Below the pieces are notes generated by a model. The model saw only the letters and a list, made by a program, of their open reading frames with translations. It was not told the DNA's origin and did not search any database. From Nitritalea halalkaliphila LW7 (GTDB lineage: Bacteria; Bacteroidota; Bacteroidia; Cytophagales; Cyclobacteriaceae), in NCBI RefSeq assembly GCF_000265075.1, contig NZ_AJYA01000001.1, positions 62,650 to 126,649 of the forward strand: a stretch of DNA of 64,000 bases, read 5' to 3'. Of the stretch, positions 19,356 to 28,717 are shown in pieces (positions within the stretch are counted from its first letter, which is position 1; every line of letters starts with the position of its first letter). The translations under genes and the position numbers were made by a program.

Positions 19356-21033
19356 CGTTGCACAAACGCCCTTAAATCGGTTTTTCTCCTTTCTGCGGGA
19401 GGAAAAAAAGCAGGTTTATGCCATTTATTTTTACGCTGTTTTAAATGGATTAGTAGGTCTATCACTACCGCTCGGGATACAAGCGATTCTAAACTTTATC
19501 CTCGGGGGCAGGATCAGCACCTCTTGGTATATCTTAGTTGCTGTAGTGGCGATCGGTATCGCATTTGGCGGGTTTTTACAGATTAGTCAGCTGTATCTAA
19601 CGGAGAAATTACAGCAGCGCGTCTTTACAAAGGCGGGATTTAATTTTGCCTATCGGCTGCCACGCCTTAAACTGGACGCGCTCTTAGGCAAGTATCCCCC
19701 GGAGTTAGTGAACCGTTTCTTTGACGCAGTCAACCTCCAGAAAGGGCTTTCTAAGATCCTAATAGACTTTTCCACGGCCTCTATTCAGGTGGTCTTCGGT
19801 CTTTTACTTTTGGCCTTTTACCATCCATTCTTCATCATCTTTGCGGCCACGCTTATCGCGCTTGTCTTCCTGATATTCTACTATACCAGCCCACGCGGGA
19901 TGTACACGGCGCTGAAAGAATCTACGGCCAAGTATCAAGTGGCGTACTGGCTAGAAGAAATCGGCCGAACGATGTCCACTTTCAAGTTGGCGGGGAATTC
20001 CCAGCTTCCTTTCCTGCGGGCAGACAAGCTGCTGACACAATATGTTAACTTCCGAAACCAACACTTTTCTGTTCTGATTTTCCAGTATAAGATTCTCGTT
20101 GGTTTTAAGGTGCTTATCGTCTCCACGCTTCTGATCGCAGGGTCTATTCTTCTCATTAATGATGAAATAAGTATCGGACAGTTCGTGGCGGCAGAAATTG
20201 TTATCGTTCTCGTGGTGAGTGCAGTAGAAAAGCTTATTCTAAGCTTAGAAACTATCTACGATACCCTGACAGCGGTAGAAAAACTGGGCCAAATCATGGA
20301 CTTACCTATGGAGCGTGGTGATGGAACGGAGAAGTCCTTAACACCAGAGCGTAGTGGACTCGCATTTGATATAGAAAACCTTGGCTTCAAGAGTAAAACG
20401 GAAAATTTCGATGTGCTGAAGGGCATTTCCTTCTCTGTGCAAGCGGGAGAGAAGCTACTTCTAACAGGGCGTAGTGGTTCAGGGAAGAGTACGCTGCTCT
20501 ACCTGATGTCGGGACTTTACCAAGATTATTCGGGTAAAATCTTAGTCAATAACCTTCCGATAGACTCCATGAACCTAGACAAGCTACGCAGCTATGTGGG
20601 GGATAGCCTTACGCAGCAGTCGCTTTTTCATGGTACCTTACGAGAAAATATCTTGCTCTGCCGCGATATTTCAGAGGAGAAACTTCGTGCTACACTTGAT
20701 TTAGTTGGTCTGAACAAGTTTATTTATTCTCTTAAAGATGACCTGGAAACCATGGTGCAGCCTGAAGGTGTGGGCCTCAGTAAGCGGGTAATCAGCAAAA
20801 TATTGATGGCACGCTGTCTGGTAGGTGAGCCCAAGGCCTTGTTCCTAGAGGATATTTTAATGAATTTCGAGAAAGAGGCTAGGGAGCGCACGACCCAACA
20901 TATACTGGAAGGCAACTGGACCGTTATTATGATTACGGATCAAGAGGAAATTCTCCGTCAGGCGCCGCGCGTCATTGCGCTGGATACGGGGAAAATCGTT
21001 TATGATGGAGCTGGAGAAGGATATTCACGTTAA
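19345..21033 (+). CDS. ABC exporter, fused membrane and ATPase domains, with degenerate ATPase motifs
   Basis: 562 residues: a type-I (HlyB/MsbA-like) membrane domain with about six helices between 25 and 295, then a nucleotide-binding domain from about 340. Walker A is intact (TGRSGSGKST, 374-383) and the Q-loop is plausible (SLTQQSLFHGTLRENI). The rest deviates: the LSGGQ signature is LSKRV (478-482), Walker B is ALFLED with Glu and Asp swapped (498-503), the D-loop is MNFE, and the H-loop histidine is replaced (MITDQ, 529-533). No C39 peptidase domain is present at the N-terminus. With the downstream HlyD and TolC genes it forms a tripartite exporter across both membranes. Intact frame, so the deviations are not frameshift artefacts. 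Substrate unknown. Confidence 0.85.
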   Translation: MKIDVAQTPLNRFFSFLREEKKQVYAIYFYAVLNGLVGLSLPLGIQAILNFILGGRISTSWYILVAVVAIGIAFGGFLQISQLYLTEKLQQRVFTKAGFNFAYRLPRLKLDALLGKYPPELVNRFFDAVNLQKGLSKILIDFSTASIQVVFGLLLLAFYHPFFIIFAATLIALVFLIFYYTSPRGMYTALKESTAKYQVAYWLEEIGRTMSTFKLAGNSQLPFLRADKLLTQYVNFRNQHFSVLIFQYKILVGFKVLIVSTLLIAGSILLINDEISIGQFVAAEIVIVLVVSAVEKLILSLETIYDTLTAVEKLGQIMDLPMERGDGTEKSLTPERSGLAFDIENLGFKSKTENFDVLKGISFSVQAGEKLLLTGRSGSGKSTLLYLMSGLYQDYSGKILVNNLPIDSMNLDKLRSYVGDSLTQQSLFHGTLRENILLCRDISEEKLRATLDLVGLNKFIYSLKDDLETMVQPEGVGLSKRVISKILMARCLVGEPKALFLEDILMNFEKEARERTTQHILEGNWTVIMITDQEEILRQAPRVIALDTGKIVYDGAGEGYSR

Positions 21034-21052
21034 CCGATAAATCGATTGCATT

Positions 21053-22405
21053 ATGCTGGATATATCAGAAAATAAAATTGGTGACAAAGTCTCGATAAAG
21101 CATTACAAAAGCTACGGGATGACCATGCCCTCGAATGAGAGCAGAAAACGAGTGAAAATCATGGTGTGGTTTTTAGTAGGAACGATTTTATTCATGTTCC
21201 TGCCCTGGACCCAAAACGTGCGTTCTAAAGGTTTCGTGACAGCGCTTCGTCCAGAACAGCGACCTCAGACGGTGCATAGCATCATCGCGGGAAGAATCGA
21301 ACAGTGGTACGTTTCGGAAGGGGATTTCGTCCAAAGGGGCGATACGGTGCTACTGATTTCTGAGATTAAGGATGATTTCTTCGATCCTTTGCTCCTAGAG
21401 CGTACCCGACTCCAGGTGGATGCGAAGCTTCAGTCTGCGTTTTCGTATGCGGAAAAAGTGAAGGCGCAGGAAATTCAGATGGAGGCGCTGACTGCCAATA
21501 AAGGCCTCCGAATAGAACAGGCTACGAACCGACTTCGGATGGCAGAGCTTAAAGTGAAATCAGATAGTATCCGCTTCGAACAGGCAAAGGTAAACTTTGA
21601 TGTCGGCGTGGAGCAGCTAAAGCGTGCCGAATCCCTCTTTGAAGATGGACTCCGCTCCCTTACGGATCTAGAAACCCGTAAATTACGCTTCCAAGAGGTG
21701 CAGGCGGGACTTATCGCAGCGGAAAACAATTTGCTCAGCAGCCAAAATGAGTTGCTGGCTGCACAAATCGAGCTGAACGCCATCGAAAATGACTTCCGCG
21801 ATCGGATCGCTAAGACCCGATCCGAAATGTTTAGCGCCATGTCTTCGCAGTTTGATGCCGAGGCCTCTGCTACGAAATTGGAAAATCAGTTCTCTAATTT
21901 TGAAATGCGTAGTGGCTTTCGCTATGTATTAGCACCTCAGGATGGCTATATCACACGAGCGATACAGGTGGGGATCGGGGAAACGATTAAAGAGGGGGCT
22001 GAAATTATTTCTATCCTTCCGGCGAATGCTCAGCTGGCCGTAGAAATGTTCGTGGAGCCGGTAGATTTTCCGCTGATGCGGATAGGGAACAAGGTGCGCT
22101 TTATCTTCGATGGCTGGCCTGCTATCGTATTTTCTGGCTGGCCGCAGTTTTCGAACGGTACGTTTGGAGGGATCATCGTGGCCATTGATAATTTTACTGG
22201 AGATAATAATAAGTATCGTGTGCTGGTCATCGAAGATCCAGAGGAAGACCCTTGGCCAGATGCCCTACGTATTGGCTCTGGAGCAGATGGCATCGCACTC
22301 TTTAACGATGTTCCGGTATGGTATGAAATCTGGCGTCAGTTAAATGGCTTCCCCGCTGACTATTATACTGCGGATGAGAAGCGCGCCAACAAGAAAAAGA
22401 GCTAA
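21053..22405 (+). CDS. HlyD-family periplasmic adaptor (membrane fusion protein)
   Basis: 450 residues. A single membrane helix lies at about 35-53 (IMVWFLVGTILFMFLPW). Then comes a first half of the lipoyl/barrel-sandwich domain (HSIIAGRIEQWYVSEGDFVQRGDTVLLISE), a long coiled-coil hairpin at about 120-285 (many Ala, Glu and Lys heptads), and the returning lipoyl half (RYVLAPQDGYITRAIQVGIGETIKEG) with a beta barrel after it. This is the adaptor that connects the inner-membrane ABC protein to TolC. It starts 19 bp after the ABC stop and ends 6 bp before the TolC gene. Confidence 0.9.
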   Translation: MLDISENKIGDKVSIKHYKSYGMTMPSNESRKRVKIMVWFLVGTILFMFLPWTQNVRSKGFVTALRPEQRPQTVHSIIAGRIEQWYVSEGDFVQRGDTVLLISEIKDDFFDPLLLERTRLQVDAKLQSAFSYAEKVKAQEIQMEALTANKGLRIEQATNRLRMAELKVKSDSIRFEQAKVNFDVGVEQLKRAESLFEDGLRSLTDLETRKLRFQEVQAGLIAAENNLLSSQNELLAAQIELNAIENDFRDRIAKTRSEMFSAMSSQFDAEASATKLENQFSNFEMRSGFRYVLAPQDGYITRAIQVGIGETIKEGAEIISILPANAQLAVEMFVEPVDFPLMRIGNKVRFIFDGWPAIVFSGWPQFSNGTFGGIIVAIDNFTGDNNKYRVLVIEDPEEDPWPDALRIGSGADGIALFNDVPVWYEIWRQLNGFPADYYTADEKRANKKKS

Positions 22406-22411
22406 GCGCAG

Positions 22412-23848
22412 ATGAGCCGAATTTACCTACTTATCGGGCTACTGTTTTTATATGTATCAGCAGCCCAAGCCCAGATTCCATCACGTGATTCCTCACTCGT
22501 GCTGACGCAAGAGCAGTTTTTAGAATGGGTAGAAAATTTCCATCCCATCGCCCGCCAGGGGGACCTCTTGCTCGAGTTCGGGGATCAAGAGCTCCGCATG
22601 GCGCGTGGAGGCTTTGACCCCTTGCTGTATGGCGATTATAATAATAAAGAGTTTCGCGGAACGACCTATTTCGATACGCGAGAAATCGGTATGATTATTC
22701 CTACTTGGGCGGGGATCGAGCTAAAGGGGCTCTTCGAGCAAAACTCCGGGCGCTTTCTGAATCCGGAAAGGACAGTGCCTACGGACGGGCTTTTTGCCGC
22801 AGGCATCAGTGTCAACTTAGGACAAGGACTCCTCATCGACCGCAGAAGAGCGGCCCTGAGACAGGCACAAATCTTCCAAGAATCCACGCTAGTGGAGCGC
22901 AGAAAGTTTCTAAATGACTTGTATTTGGATGCCAACTTGGCCTACTGGAACTGGTCGGAGGCGCATGAAAATCGCCTCGTCTTCGAGGAGGGCTTGCAGC
23001 TGGCAGAGATCCGATTCCAAGCGATTAAAGAGAGTTTCGTGCAGGGGGATCTGCCTGCCATCGACACGGTGGAGGCCTATACACAGGTTCTCGATCGCCT
23101 ATACCGCTACCAGGATGCCATGATCGAGTACTTTAACGCCATGCAGCTGGTAAACACGTTTCTCTGGGACGATGAGCTGAATGAAATCAACCTTACAGAT
23201 GCGATCCTACCCGAGTCGGTGCTTACCCTGGAAATAGATCGTGTCTCGAACGTACAGCTGCGTAACGCGCTGGCGGGGCACCCGGACATCCAGTTGATTG
23301 ATTTCGATATCGCCACCTTGAATGTGGATAGGCGCTGGAAGGCCGAGCAGTTAAGGCCGATCATAAAGGTCAATTATAATTTCTTGACTGAAAATATGGG
23401 GCCTAATATGGAAATTCCTGCCTTCTTCCAGAATGACTATAAGTGGGGAATCAATATTAGTACGCCCCTCTTTCTACGCCGTGAGCGAGGGGGCTTGGGT
23501 TTGGCGAAGGCCAAAATTAATTTCGCAGACCAGCGGCGGGAATTACGCTTCGTTCAGTTAGAAGCCTCTTTAGAGCAGGCGATTTATCGATTTGGGCTGG
23601 TAGAAGACCAGTTCAGGGTCTTTTCTGCTAATATCCAAGGCTTGGAAAGGCTTCTGGATGGGGAAAAGGTGCGTTTTGAGCTGGGGGAAAGCTCCCTTTT
23701 CTTGATAAATGCCCGTGAGGTAGCTTTGTTTGATAGTAAAGTGACGCTAAATGACTTGGCGGCGAAGCGCAAGATCGCCTACGTACGCATGCTACACGCT
23801 GCAGGCTTTGGCTTCGATTTTGAAAATGCGCTGGAGCAGTTCGATTAA
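22412..23848 (+). CDS. TolC family outer-membrane channel protein
   Basis: 478 residues with a Sec signal at 1-20 (IYLLIGLLFLYVSAAQAQ). The body shows the two outer-membrane-efflux repeats, each mostly alpha-helical with long heptad stretches (for example QAQIFQESTLVERRKFLND and ELRFVQLEASLEQAIYRF), separated by short beta segments such as GISVNLGQGLLIDRRRAAL and WGINISTPLFLRRERGG. It would form the trimeric outer-membrane exit duct for the ABC/HlyD pair. Last gene of the operon; a bidirectional terminator follows about 30 bp later. Frame intact. Confidence 0.9.
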   Translation: MSRIYLLIGLLFLYVSAAQAQIPSRDSSLVLTQEQFLEWVENFHPIARQGDLLLEFGDQELRMARGGFDPLLYGDYNNKEFRGTTYFDTREIGMIIPTWAGIELKGLFEQNSGRFLNPERTVPTDGLFAAGISVNLGQGLLIDRRRAALRQAQIFQESTLVERRKFLNDLYLDANLAYWNWSEAHENRLVFEEGLQLAEIRFQAIKESFVQGDLPAIDTVEAYTQVLDRLYRYQDAMIEYFNAMQLVNTFLWDDELNEINLTDAILPESVLTLEIDRVSNVQLRNALAGHPDIQLIDFDIATLNVDRRWKAEQLRPIIKVNYNFLTENMGPNMEIPAFFQNDYKWGINISTPLFLRRERGGLGLAKAKINFADQRRELRFVQLEASLEQAIYRFGLVEDQFRVFSANIQGLERLLDGEKVRFELGESSLFLINAREVALFDSKVTLNDLAAKRKIAYVRMLHAAGFGFDFENALEQFD

Positions 23849-23880
23849 AGGGGGTTTTTCCCATGCTTCAGACAGTGCAT

Positions 23881-23919
23881 AAAAACTCCAGCCCCTCATA
23901 CAGGAACTGGAGTTTTTTA
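23881..23919. terminator. Bidirectional terminator between tolC-like gene and Gfo/Idh gene
   Basis: 11-bp stem AAAAACTCCAG/CTGGAGTTTTT (23881-23891 with 23907-23917) with a 15-base loop, T-rich on both strands. It sits between convergent genes. Confidence 0.85.
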
Positions 23920-23969
23920 TGCCATTCCTTTGGGCGAAGCCCTCGGGGTAAATGCTTCTCTGCGGATGT

Positions 23970-25418
23970 TTACAAGGTAAATCCTGCTGGATATTCCCGC
24001 TTCACAAACTGGTTTGCAGGCTCGAAATTTTTCACTTCCATGGCGGCACCGTCCCACTGCAGCTTGATTCCTCTGCCTGGATAGGTAAAACCTCCGTCCG
24101 CTTTCGGCTCGCGGTAGTCGTAACTGCGGATGGCTAGATTTCCCATCAAAACAGCCTCTGTCAGAGGGCCTGCGATGCGGAATGGAGAAGAAAGCAGCTC
24201 GTAGGCCTTGCTGCCATGTCCAGCGATACAGGCCTCGACCCAGTTGGCATAATGTCCTCCTTCCCCTCCAGGGATTCGCGTGATGCTTTCAGCTGTGGCC
24301 TGCGCTTCTTCCATTTTCGTGGCAGGAAGTAGGCGCGGATTTCTCCCATAGGTATCGCACATCATCTTGCCTTTCGTGCCTTCGATGATTACGCCATTTC
24401 CGCCATCGCCCATGCGCTCATTTGGCCCCAGTTCTTCGGGACGGGTGGGCTGAATACCGCCATCCATCCAGTGGAAAGGCAGGGTTTTGCCGCCAGGCAA
24501 TTCAAAGCGCAAGGTAATATGGGAAGAAGGAGGGCAACTGTCCGGAAAGTACCCACGCTGAAACTCGCCTACATAGACCGAGCCTACGCTCGCCTCTGCG
24601 GAAACGGGGTAGCCTAAATTTAGTACACGGTAAGGAGCCTCCATCAAGTGACAGGCCATATCTCCGAGGGCGCCTGTGCCATAATCCCACCAGCCTCTCC
24701 AGTTAAAGGGCACTAAATTATCGACGAAATCTCTTTTCGGGGCTGTCCCCAGCCAAAGCTCCCAGTCTAGTCCTTTCGGTATCGGAGCGGCCTGTTTCGG
24801 CCAAGAAATCCCCTGTGGCCATACAGGGCGGTCAGTCCAGCTATACACACGGGTGGCCTCGCCGATGAGTCCGGCTTGGTACCATTCCATCATGCGGCGG
24901 ACACCATCACCAGAGGAACCTTGGTTGCCCATTTGGGTGACAACCTTATATTTTTCGGCGGCTTCCGTAAGCATGCGGGCCTCATAAATATCGTGGGTGA
25001 GGGGCTTTTGAACGTAGACATGTTTGCCTGCTTTCATGGCTAGGAGTGCCTGAACGGCGTGCATGTGATCTGTTGAGGAGACCGTGACGGCATCGAACTG
25101 GCTGGCTTCCTCCATGAGGCGACGATAATCCTTTACATAACGCGCCTTTGGATGGTCTTTTCGTGCACGTTCTGCGCGGGCATCATCCACATCGCAGAGA
25201 TGGGTGAAAACGACTTTACCGGTTTTAAAAACGCCGCTGATATCGTTATAGCCCATACCGCCGACGCCGATGCCTGCTACACGGAGCTGATCACTCGGCG
25301 CCGTAAAGCCGCTGCCGCCTAAAACGTGACGCGGAACGATGTAAAAGCCAGCTAGGGCAGTGGCGCCAGCCTTTAAAAAGGAACGTCTGCTGCTGCGCAG
25401 ATCGGAAGATTTTTTCAT
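23970..25418 (-). CDS. Tat-exported Gfo/Idh/MocA family oxidoreductase
   Basis: 482 residues. The N-terminus is a twin-arginine signal (SSRRSFLKAGATALAGF), so the enzyme is folded with its cofactor before export to the periplasm. A Rossmann fold follows (LRVAGIGVGGMGYNDISG; DAVTVSSTDHMHAVQALLAMKAG), then VYVQKPLTHD in place of the common EKP motif, and the C-terminal beta-sheet domain (WWDYGTGALGDMACHLMEAPY). Family members oxidise or reduce sugars and other polyols with NAD(P), and several Tat-borne ones act on glycosides. The substrate cannot be read from sequence. No carbohydrate enzymes are adjacent. Frame intact. Confidence 0.88.
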   Translation of the reverse strand: MKKSSDLRSSRRSFLKAGATALAGFYIVPRHVLGGSGFTAPSDQLRVAGIGVGGMGYNDISGVFKTGKVVFTHLCDVDDARAERARKDHPKARYVKDYRRLMEEASQFDAVTVSSTDHMHAVQALLAMKAGKHVYVQKPLTHDIYEARMLTEAAEKYKVVTQMGNQGSSGDGVRRMMEWYQAGLIGEATRVYSWTDRPVWPQGISWPKQAAPIPKGLDWELWLGTAPKRDFVDNLVPFNWRGWWDYGTGALGDMACHLMEAPYRVLNLGYPVSAEASVGSVYVGEFQRGYFPDSCPPSSHITLRFELPGGKTLPFHWMDGGIQPTRPEELGPNERMGDGGNGVIIEGTKGKMMCDTYGRNPRLLPATKMEEAQATAESITRIPGGEGGHYANWVEACIAGHGSKAYELLSSPFRIAGPLTEAVLMGNLAIRSYDYREPKADGGFTYPGRGIKLQWDGAAMEVKNFEPANQFVKREYPAGFTL

Positions 25419-25471
25419 AGAGGTTTTTTAGGTTATTGTTTGGTGATAGCGTCCATCCGAAGGAGCCTATT

Positions 25472-25486
25472 TGCCCGAGAGGGCCT
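25472..25486. promoter_or_regulatory. Hairpin between divergent Gfo/Idh and AGCS genes
   Basis: GCCC-GAGA-GGGC with a GNRA-type loop, flanked by CCTA/TAGG that can also pair. It sits 55 bp from the Gfo/Idh start. Role unknown. Confidence 0.25.
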
Positions 25487-25648
25487 AGGAAAATGCCTTC
25501 AACTGAAAACCTAAAATAGATACTTTCTGGCGTGGACGCAAATTATATTTAGATTTATGGTAGTGGTCTTGGTTAAACCGAAAATAGCATGTAATATGGG
25601 TGTTGGTTTTGTAAAAAGCTTTCCTTTCACCTTATTAAATGCCCTTAA

Positions 25649-27017
25649 ATGGCTTTTTTATCACAATTTGGAGATTTTATCGTTCAGTTTAGCAACTGGA
25701 TTTGGGATACGCCCATGCTGATTTTATTGATGGGCGGCGGTTTGTTGCTGTTTATTTATTCAGGATTTGTGCCTTTCACCGGTTTGGGCCATGCCCTAAA
25801 AGTGGTTCGGGGCAAGTATGACGAGAACCTACCGGGGCAGATTTCCTCTCGGCAGGCGCTATCTGCGGCGATCGCTGCCACGGTAGGTCTAGGTAATATC
25901 TCAGGAGTAGCGATTGCCATCAATATGGGTGGTCCTGGAGCGATTTTTTGGATGTGGATGTCGGCCTTTGTGGGCATGGCAACCAAGTATTTTTCCTGTA
26001 GCCTGGCCATCATGTATCGGGGCAAGGACTCTGCTGGGGAGGTGCAGGGTGGTCCCATGTACGTCATCGAGGAAGGAATGGTAAAAAATGGCGCCCACTT
26101 GCGATTTTGTTTTCGGTAGCTGGCTTTCTAGGGCTGCTGGCCATTTTTCAGGCTAATCAGTTGACGGCTGTACTGCGCTCTGTCCTACTCGAACCGAATG
26201 GCTAGATGCTGGCGAGCCTACCAAGTGGATTTTAGGTATAGGCATGATGTTAATCGTGGCTATAGTCATTTTAGGAGGTATTCAGCGCATCGCCGCAGTG
26301 GCCTCTAAACTAGTTCCTTTTATGGTGCTCGTGTACTTTTTTTCTGTTCTGCTGGTGCTCTTTCAGTACGCTGGAGAGGTGCCCGCGATGCTGGGGCTAA
26401 TCATTCGCGATGCCTTTACCGGGGAGGCTGCCATGGGTGGTGCGGTGGGCGCTGTCATCGTGATCGGAGCGCGCCGGGCAGCATTTTCGAATGAAGCGGG
26501 CATCGGAACGGCCCCCATGGTGCATGGAGCGTCTAAGAACAATGAACCCATCCGCGAAGGGCTTATCGCCATGCTAGGTCCCTTCATCGATACGATCGTG
26601 GTCTGTACGCTGACGGCTCTCGTCATTTTGATGACTGGTGTCTGGCAAAGCACCGATAATGACGGCGTCCGTTTGACTTTGTCGGCCTTCGAAATGGCCC
26701 TCCCTGGATTTGGGAAGTATATGCTGATGGTAGCGGTACTGGTTTTCGCGCTTTCGACGATGTTCACGTATTCTTACTATGGGCATAAGTGTTTTAATTA
26801 CCTCTTCGGGGCAGAAAAGGCGAATTATTATAATTATTTCTACCTCGCGACCATCGTGGCGGGGGCGGTGGCTTCACTGGATGTGGTGATAAGTTTTATC
26901 GACGGCATGTATGCGATTATGGCCATTCCGACGATGGTGTCCACGATTTATTTGGCCCCGAAGGTGCGTGCTGCCAGCAAGGATTACTTCCGGCGCATGA
27001 AGGAAAAGGAGGTGTAG
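25649..27017 (+). CDS. AGCS family alanine/glycine:cation symporter (two frameshifts)
   Basis: Sodium-driven uptake of small neutral amino acids. The first frame covers the family N-terminus (FVPFTGLGHALKVVRGKYD; AAIAATVGLGNISGVAIAI; GKDSAGEVQGGPMYVIEEGM). Near 26103 the sequence changes frame and continues AILFSVAGFLGLLAIFQANQ; a second change between about 26180 and 26205 restores WLDAGEPTKWILGIGMMLIV, which runs to 27017 with ARRAAFSNEAGIGTAPMVHG, a strong AGCS signature. Repaired length is about 455 residues, normal for the family. The stop codon TAG abuts the ATG of the glycerate kinase, so the two genes form one operon. Confidence 0.87.
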
Positions 27018-28134
27018 ATGCCTGTTCACCAGTTTCTTATCGCTCCGAATGCCTTTAAGGGCAGCCCTCAGTGCACAGGAGGCGGCTGTGATCATCCGAC
27101 AGGCGCTCGAGCAGGCGGGCTTGCAGGGACCTTTTCACTGTCAGCCCATCGCCGATGGTGGTGATGGAACCTGCGCCTTATTGGCAGAAAGCCTGGGTTT
27201 GGAGCCGCATTTCCTGATGGTTCCCGATGCCTACGGTCGCTCCGTCCGGGGCGTCTATTACTTAGAGCGCTCCGCGCAAAGAGCCTTTATCGATCTCGCA
27301 GCTGCCTCAGGCTTGGGGGCGCGTGGAAAGGATAGGTTAGCTCCCTTCCAAGCCAGCACGGTGGGGACAGGCCTGCTGATCGCTGATGCAGTGGCCGGAG
27401 GTTGTCGAGAGATCGTCCTGGGACTCGGTGGCACTGCCAGTATCGATGGGGGCATGGGCATTTTACAAGGCTTGGGTTTCACCTATTTAAATCGTGCGGG
27501 CCGTGAGTTGCATGCATTTCATCCCGCTCGTTTTCAGGAGCTTGCCTTTATTCAGCGTCCGATCGGGCTGCCTGCGCTTCGGTTTACGCTTTTGGCTGAT
27601 GTACGACACCGATTGTTCGGTGAGGAGGGCGGCATTCGGGTATTTGGCCCCCAAAAAGGCTTGGCGACAACAGATTTTGAGCACGCTGAGCGGGGCTTGG
27701 CCGCCTGGCTGGAGCTGGCCTACGCCAAAGGAAAGCGTACCTTCGTAGATCAAGCAGGATATGGGGCGGCTGGTGGTGTGGCAGCGGGTTTAGCGGCCTT
27801 TTTTTCTATCGACCTACGAGCGGGTGCTGACTTTTTTTTTCAACAGGTGCAGCTGGCCGACCTAATCCGACAAAGTCACTGCGTGCTGACGGGGGAGGGG
27901 CATTACGATACGCAGTCTGCCTTCGGCAAAGGTCCGCATGCGCTATTGTGTTTGGCTGAAAAGGTAAACCCAGATGCCAAGCGGATTTTGATCAGTTCGG
28001 GCACTTTGGGCCGGAAGGCCCCCGCAGACCGATTTATTGCCCTTCCTCCATTACAACAGCAGGGGGAAATGGCTAAGAAAGAGGCGGCTGAGAATCTTTT
28101 TCGGGCTTGTTATCAAGCGTTTCACGGAGCGTGA
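27018..28134 (+). CDS. Glycerate kinase (frameshifted near the start)
   Basis: Type-I (GarK/GlxK-like) glycerate kinase; forms phosphoglycerate from glycerate and ATP. The ATG at 27018 has a perfect AAGGAGG ribosome site at 27006-27012 and gives MPVHQFLIAPNAFKGS, the standard family N-terminus; one extra C near 27064 then moves the rest, SAQEAAVIIRQALEQ, into the next frame. Family motifs follow: PIADGGDGT, ASTVGTGLLIADA, VLGLGGTASIDGGMGILQGLG, TGEGHYDTQSAFGKGP. Repaired length about 371 residues. Coupled to the amino-acid symporter upstream, which suggests use of serine- or glycine-derived glycerate, though this is inference. Confidence 0.9.
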
Positions 28135-28141
28135 TTTTTTT
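28122..28141 (+). terminator. Possible short terminator after glycerate kinase
   Basis: TCACG-GAG-CGTGA hairpin overlapping the stop codon, followed by seven T residues. The stem is only 5 bp, so the call is weak. Confidence 0.35.
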
Positions 28142-28344
28142 AATGATTAATGGTTAATTATAAATTGTTAATTACTCTTACGACCGCTGTGCGGCTTGGG
28201 ATAGCTCTTTTACTATCCCTGATAGATAAATAATGCTTCACGTAGGTATTTCCTAATTTATCTGGTGTAAAAGGAGTAAAAAATGGCCGTTTATTTGCTA
28301 TATTTCGGAATGGGAGACATGTACTTTCACCCCCTAAAGCAACT

Positions 28345-28611
28345 ATGAACCGAAAACGCTTGTATGTTTTGCTCGGCAGCGTATTGCTGCTATTGAGTTT
28401 GCCGCTTATCGCCATGCAGTTTAGCCGAGAAGTCCAGTGGGATGTGATGGATTTTCTCATGATGGGAAGCATGTTGTTAGGAACCGGCACACTGTTAGAA
28501 CTGTTTCGCGCACACATAAAGCGAAAAGTGCCGCTTTTGGTAGCCAGTGGAGGCTTGATTTTGGCTTTCCTCTTGCTTTGGGCAGAACTGGCAGTGGGCC
28601 TATTCCATTAA
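28345..28611 (+). CDS. Small three-helix membrane protein of unknown function
   Basis: 88 residues: a basic start (MNRKRLYV), then hydrophobic helices at about 8-24 (LLGSVLLLLSLPLIAM), 34-53 (DFLMMGSMLLGTGTLLELF) and 62-84 (PLLVASGGLILAFLLLWAE), with the positively charged loop AHIKRKV between the last two. The composition and the terminator placed just after it support a real gene. Some Bacteroidota carry similar short membrane proteins without known function. An open frame on the opposite strand over the same bases is Ser/Pro-rich and was rejected. Confidence 0.62.
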   Translation: MNRKRLYVLLGSVLLLLSLPLIAMQFSREVQWDVMDFLMMGSMLLGTGTLLELFRAHIKRKVPLLVASGGLILAFLLLWAELAVGLFH

Positions 28612-28617
28612 GAAGAA

Positions 28618-28677
28618 AAAGCGCGTAGCAAGGGATCCCAATCGTATCTCAGCTGCGCGCTTTCTTTAGTTTTTTTA
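28618..28677 (+). terminator. Terminator after the small membrane protein gene
   Basis: 12-bp stem AAAGCGCGTAGC/GCTGCGCGCTTT with one G-T pair (28618-28629 with 28652-28663), followed by CTTTAG and a T7 run. The next gene is convergent. Confidence 0.8.
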
Positions 28678-28717
28678 CTTTTAGTTGGGGCTAGGTCAAT
28701 TCCCTTTTTTTAACCAT

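Noticed and set aside
28193..28220. Tandem hairpins CCGC-TGT-GCGG and GGGATAG/CTATCCC
   Set aside because: Short and without T tract or conserved context; cannot be assigned a role.
28158..28517. 119-codon minus-strand frame over the small membrane protein
   Set aside because: Ser/Pro/Asn-rich random composition; the plus-strand frame has three plausible membrane helices and a terminator.
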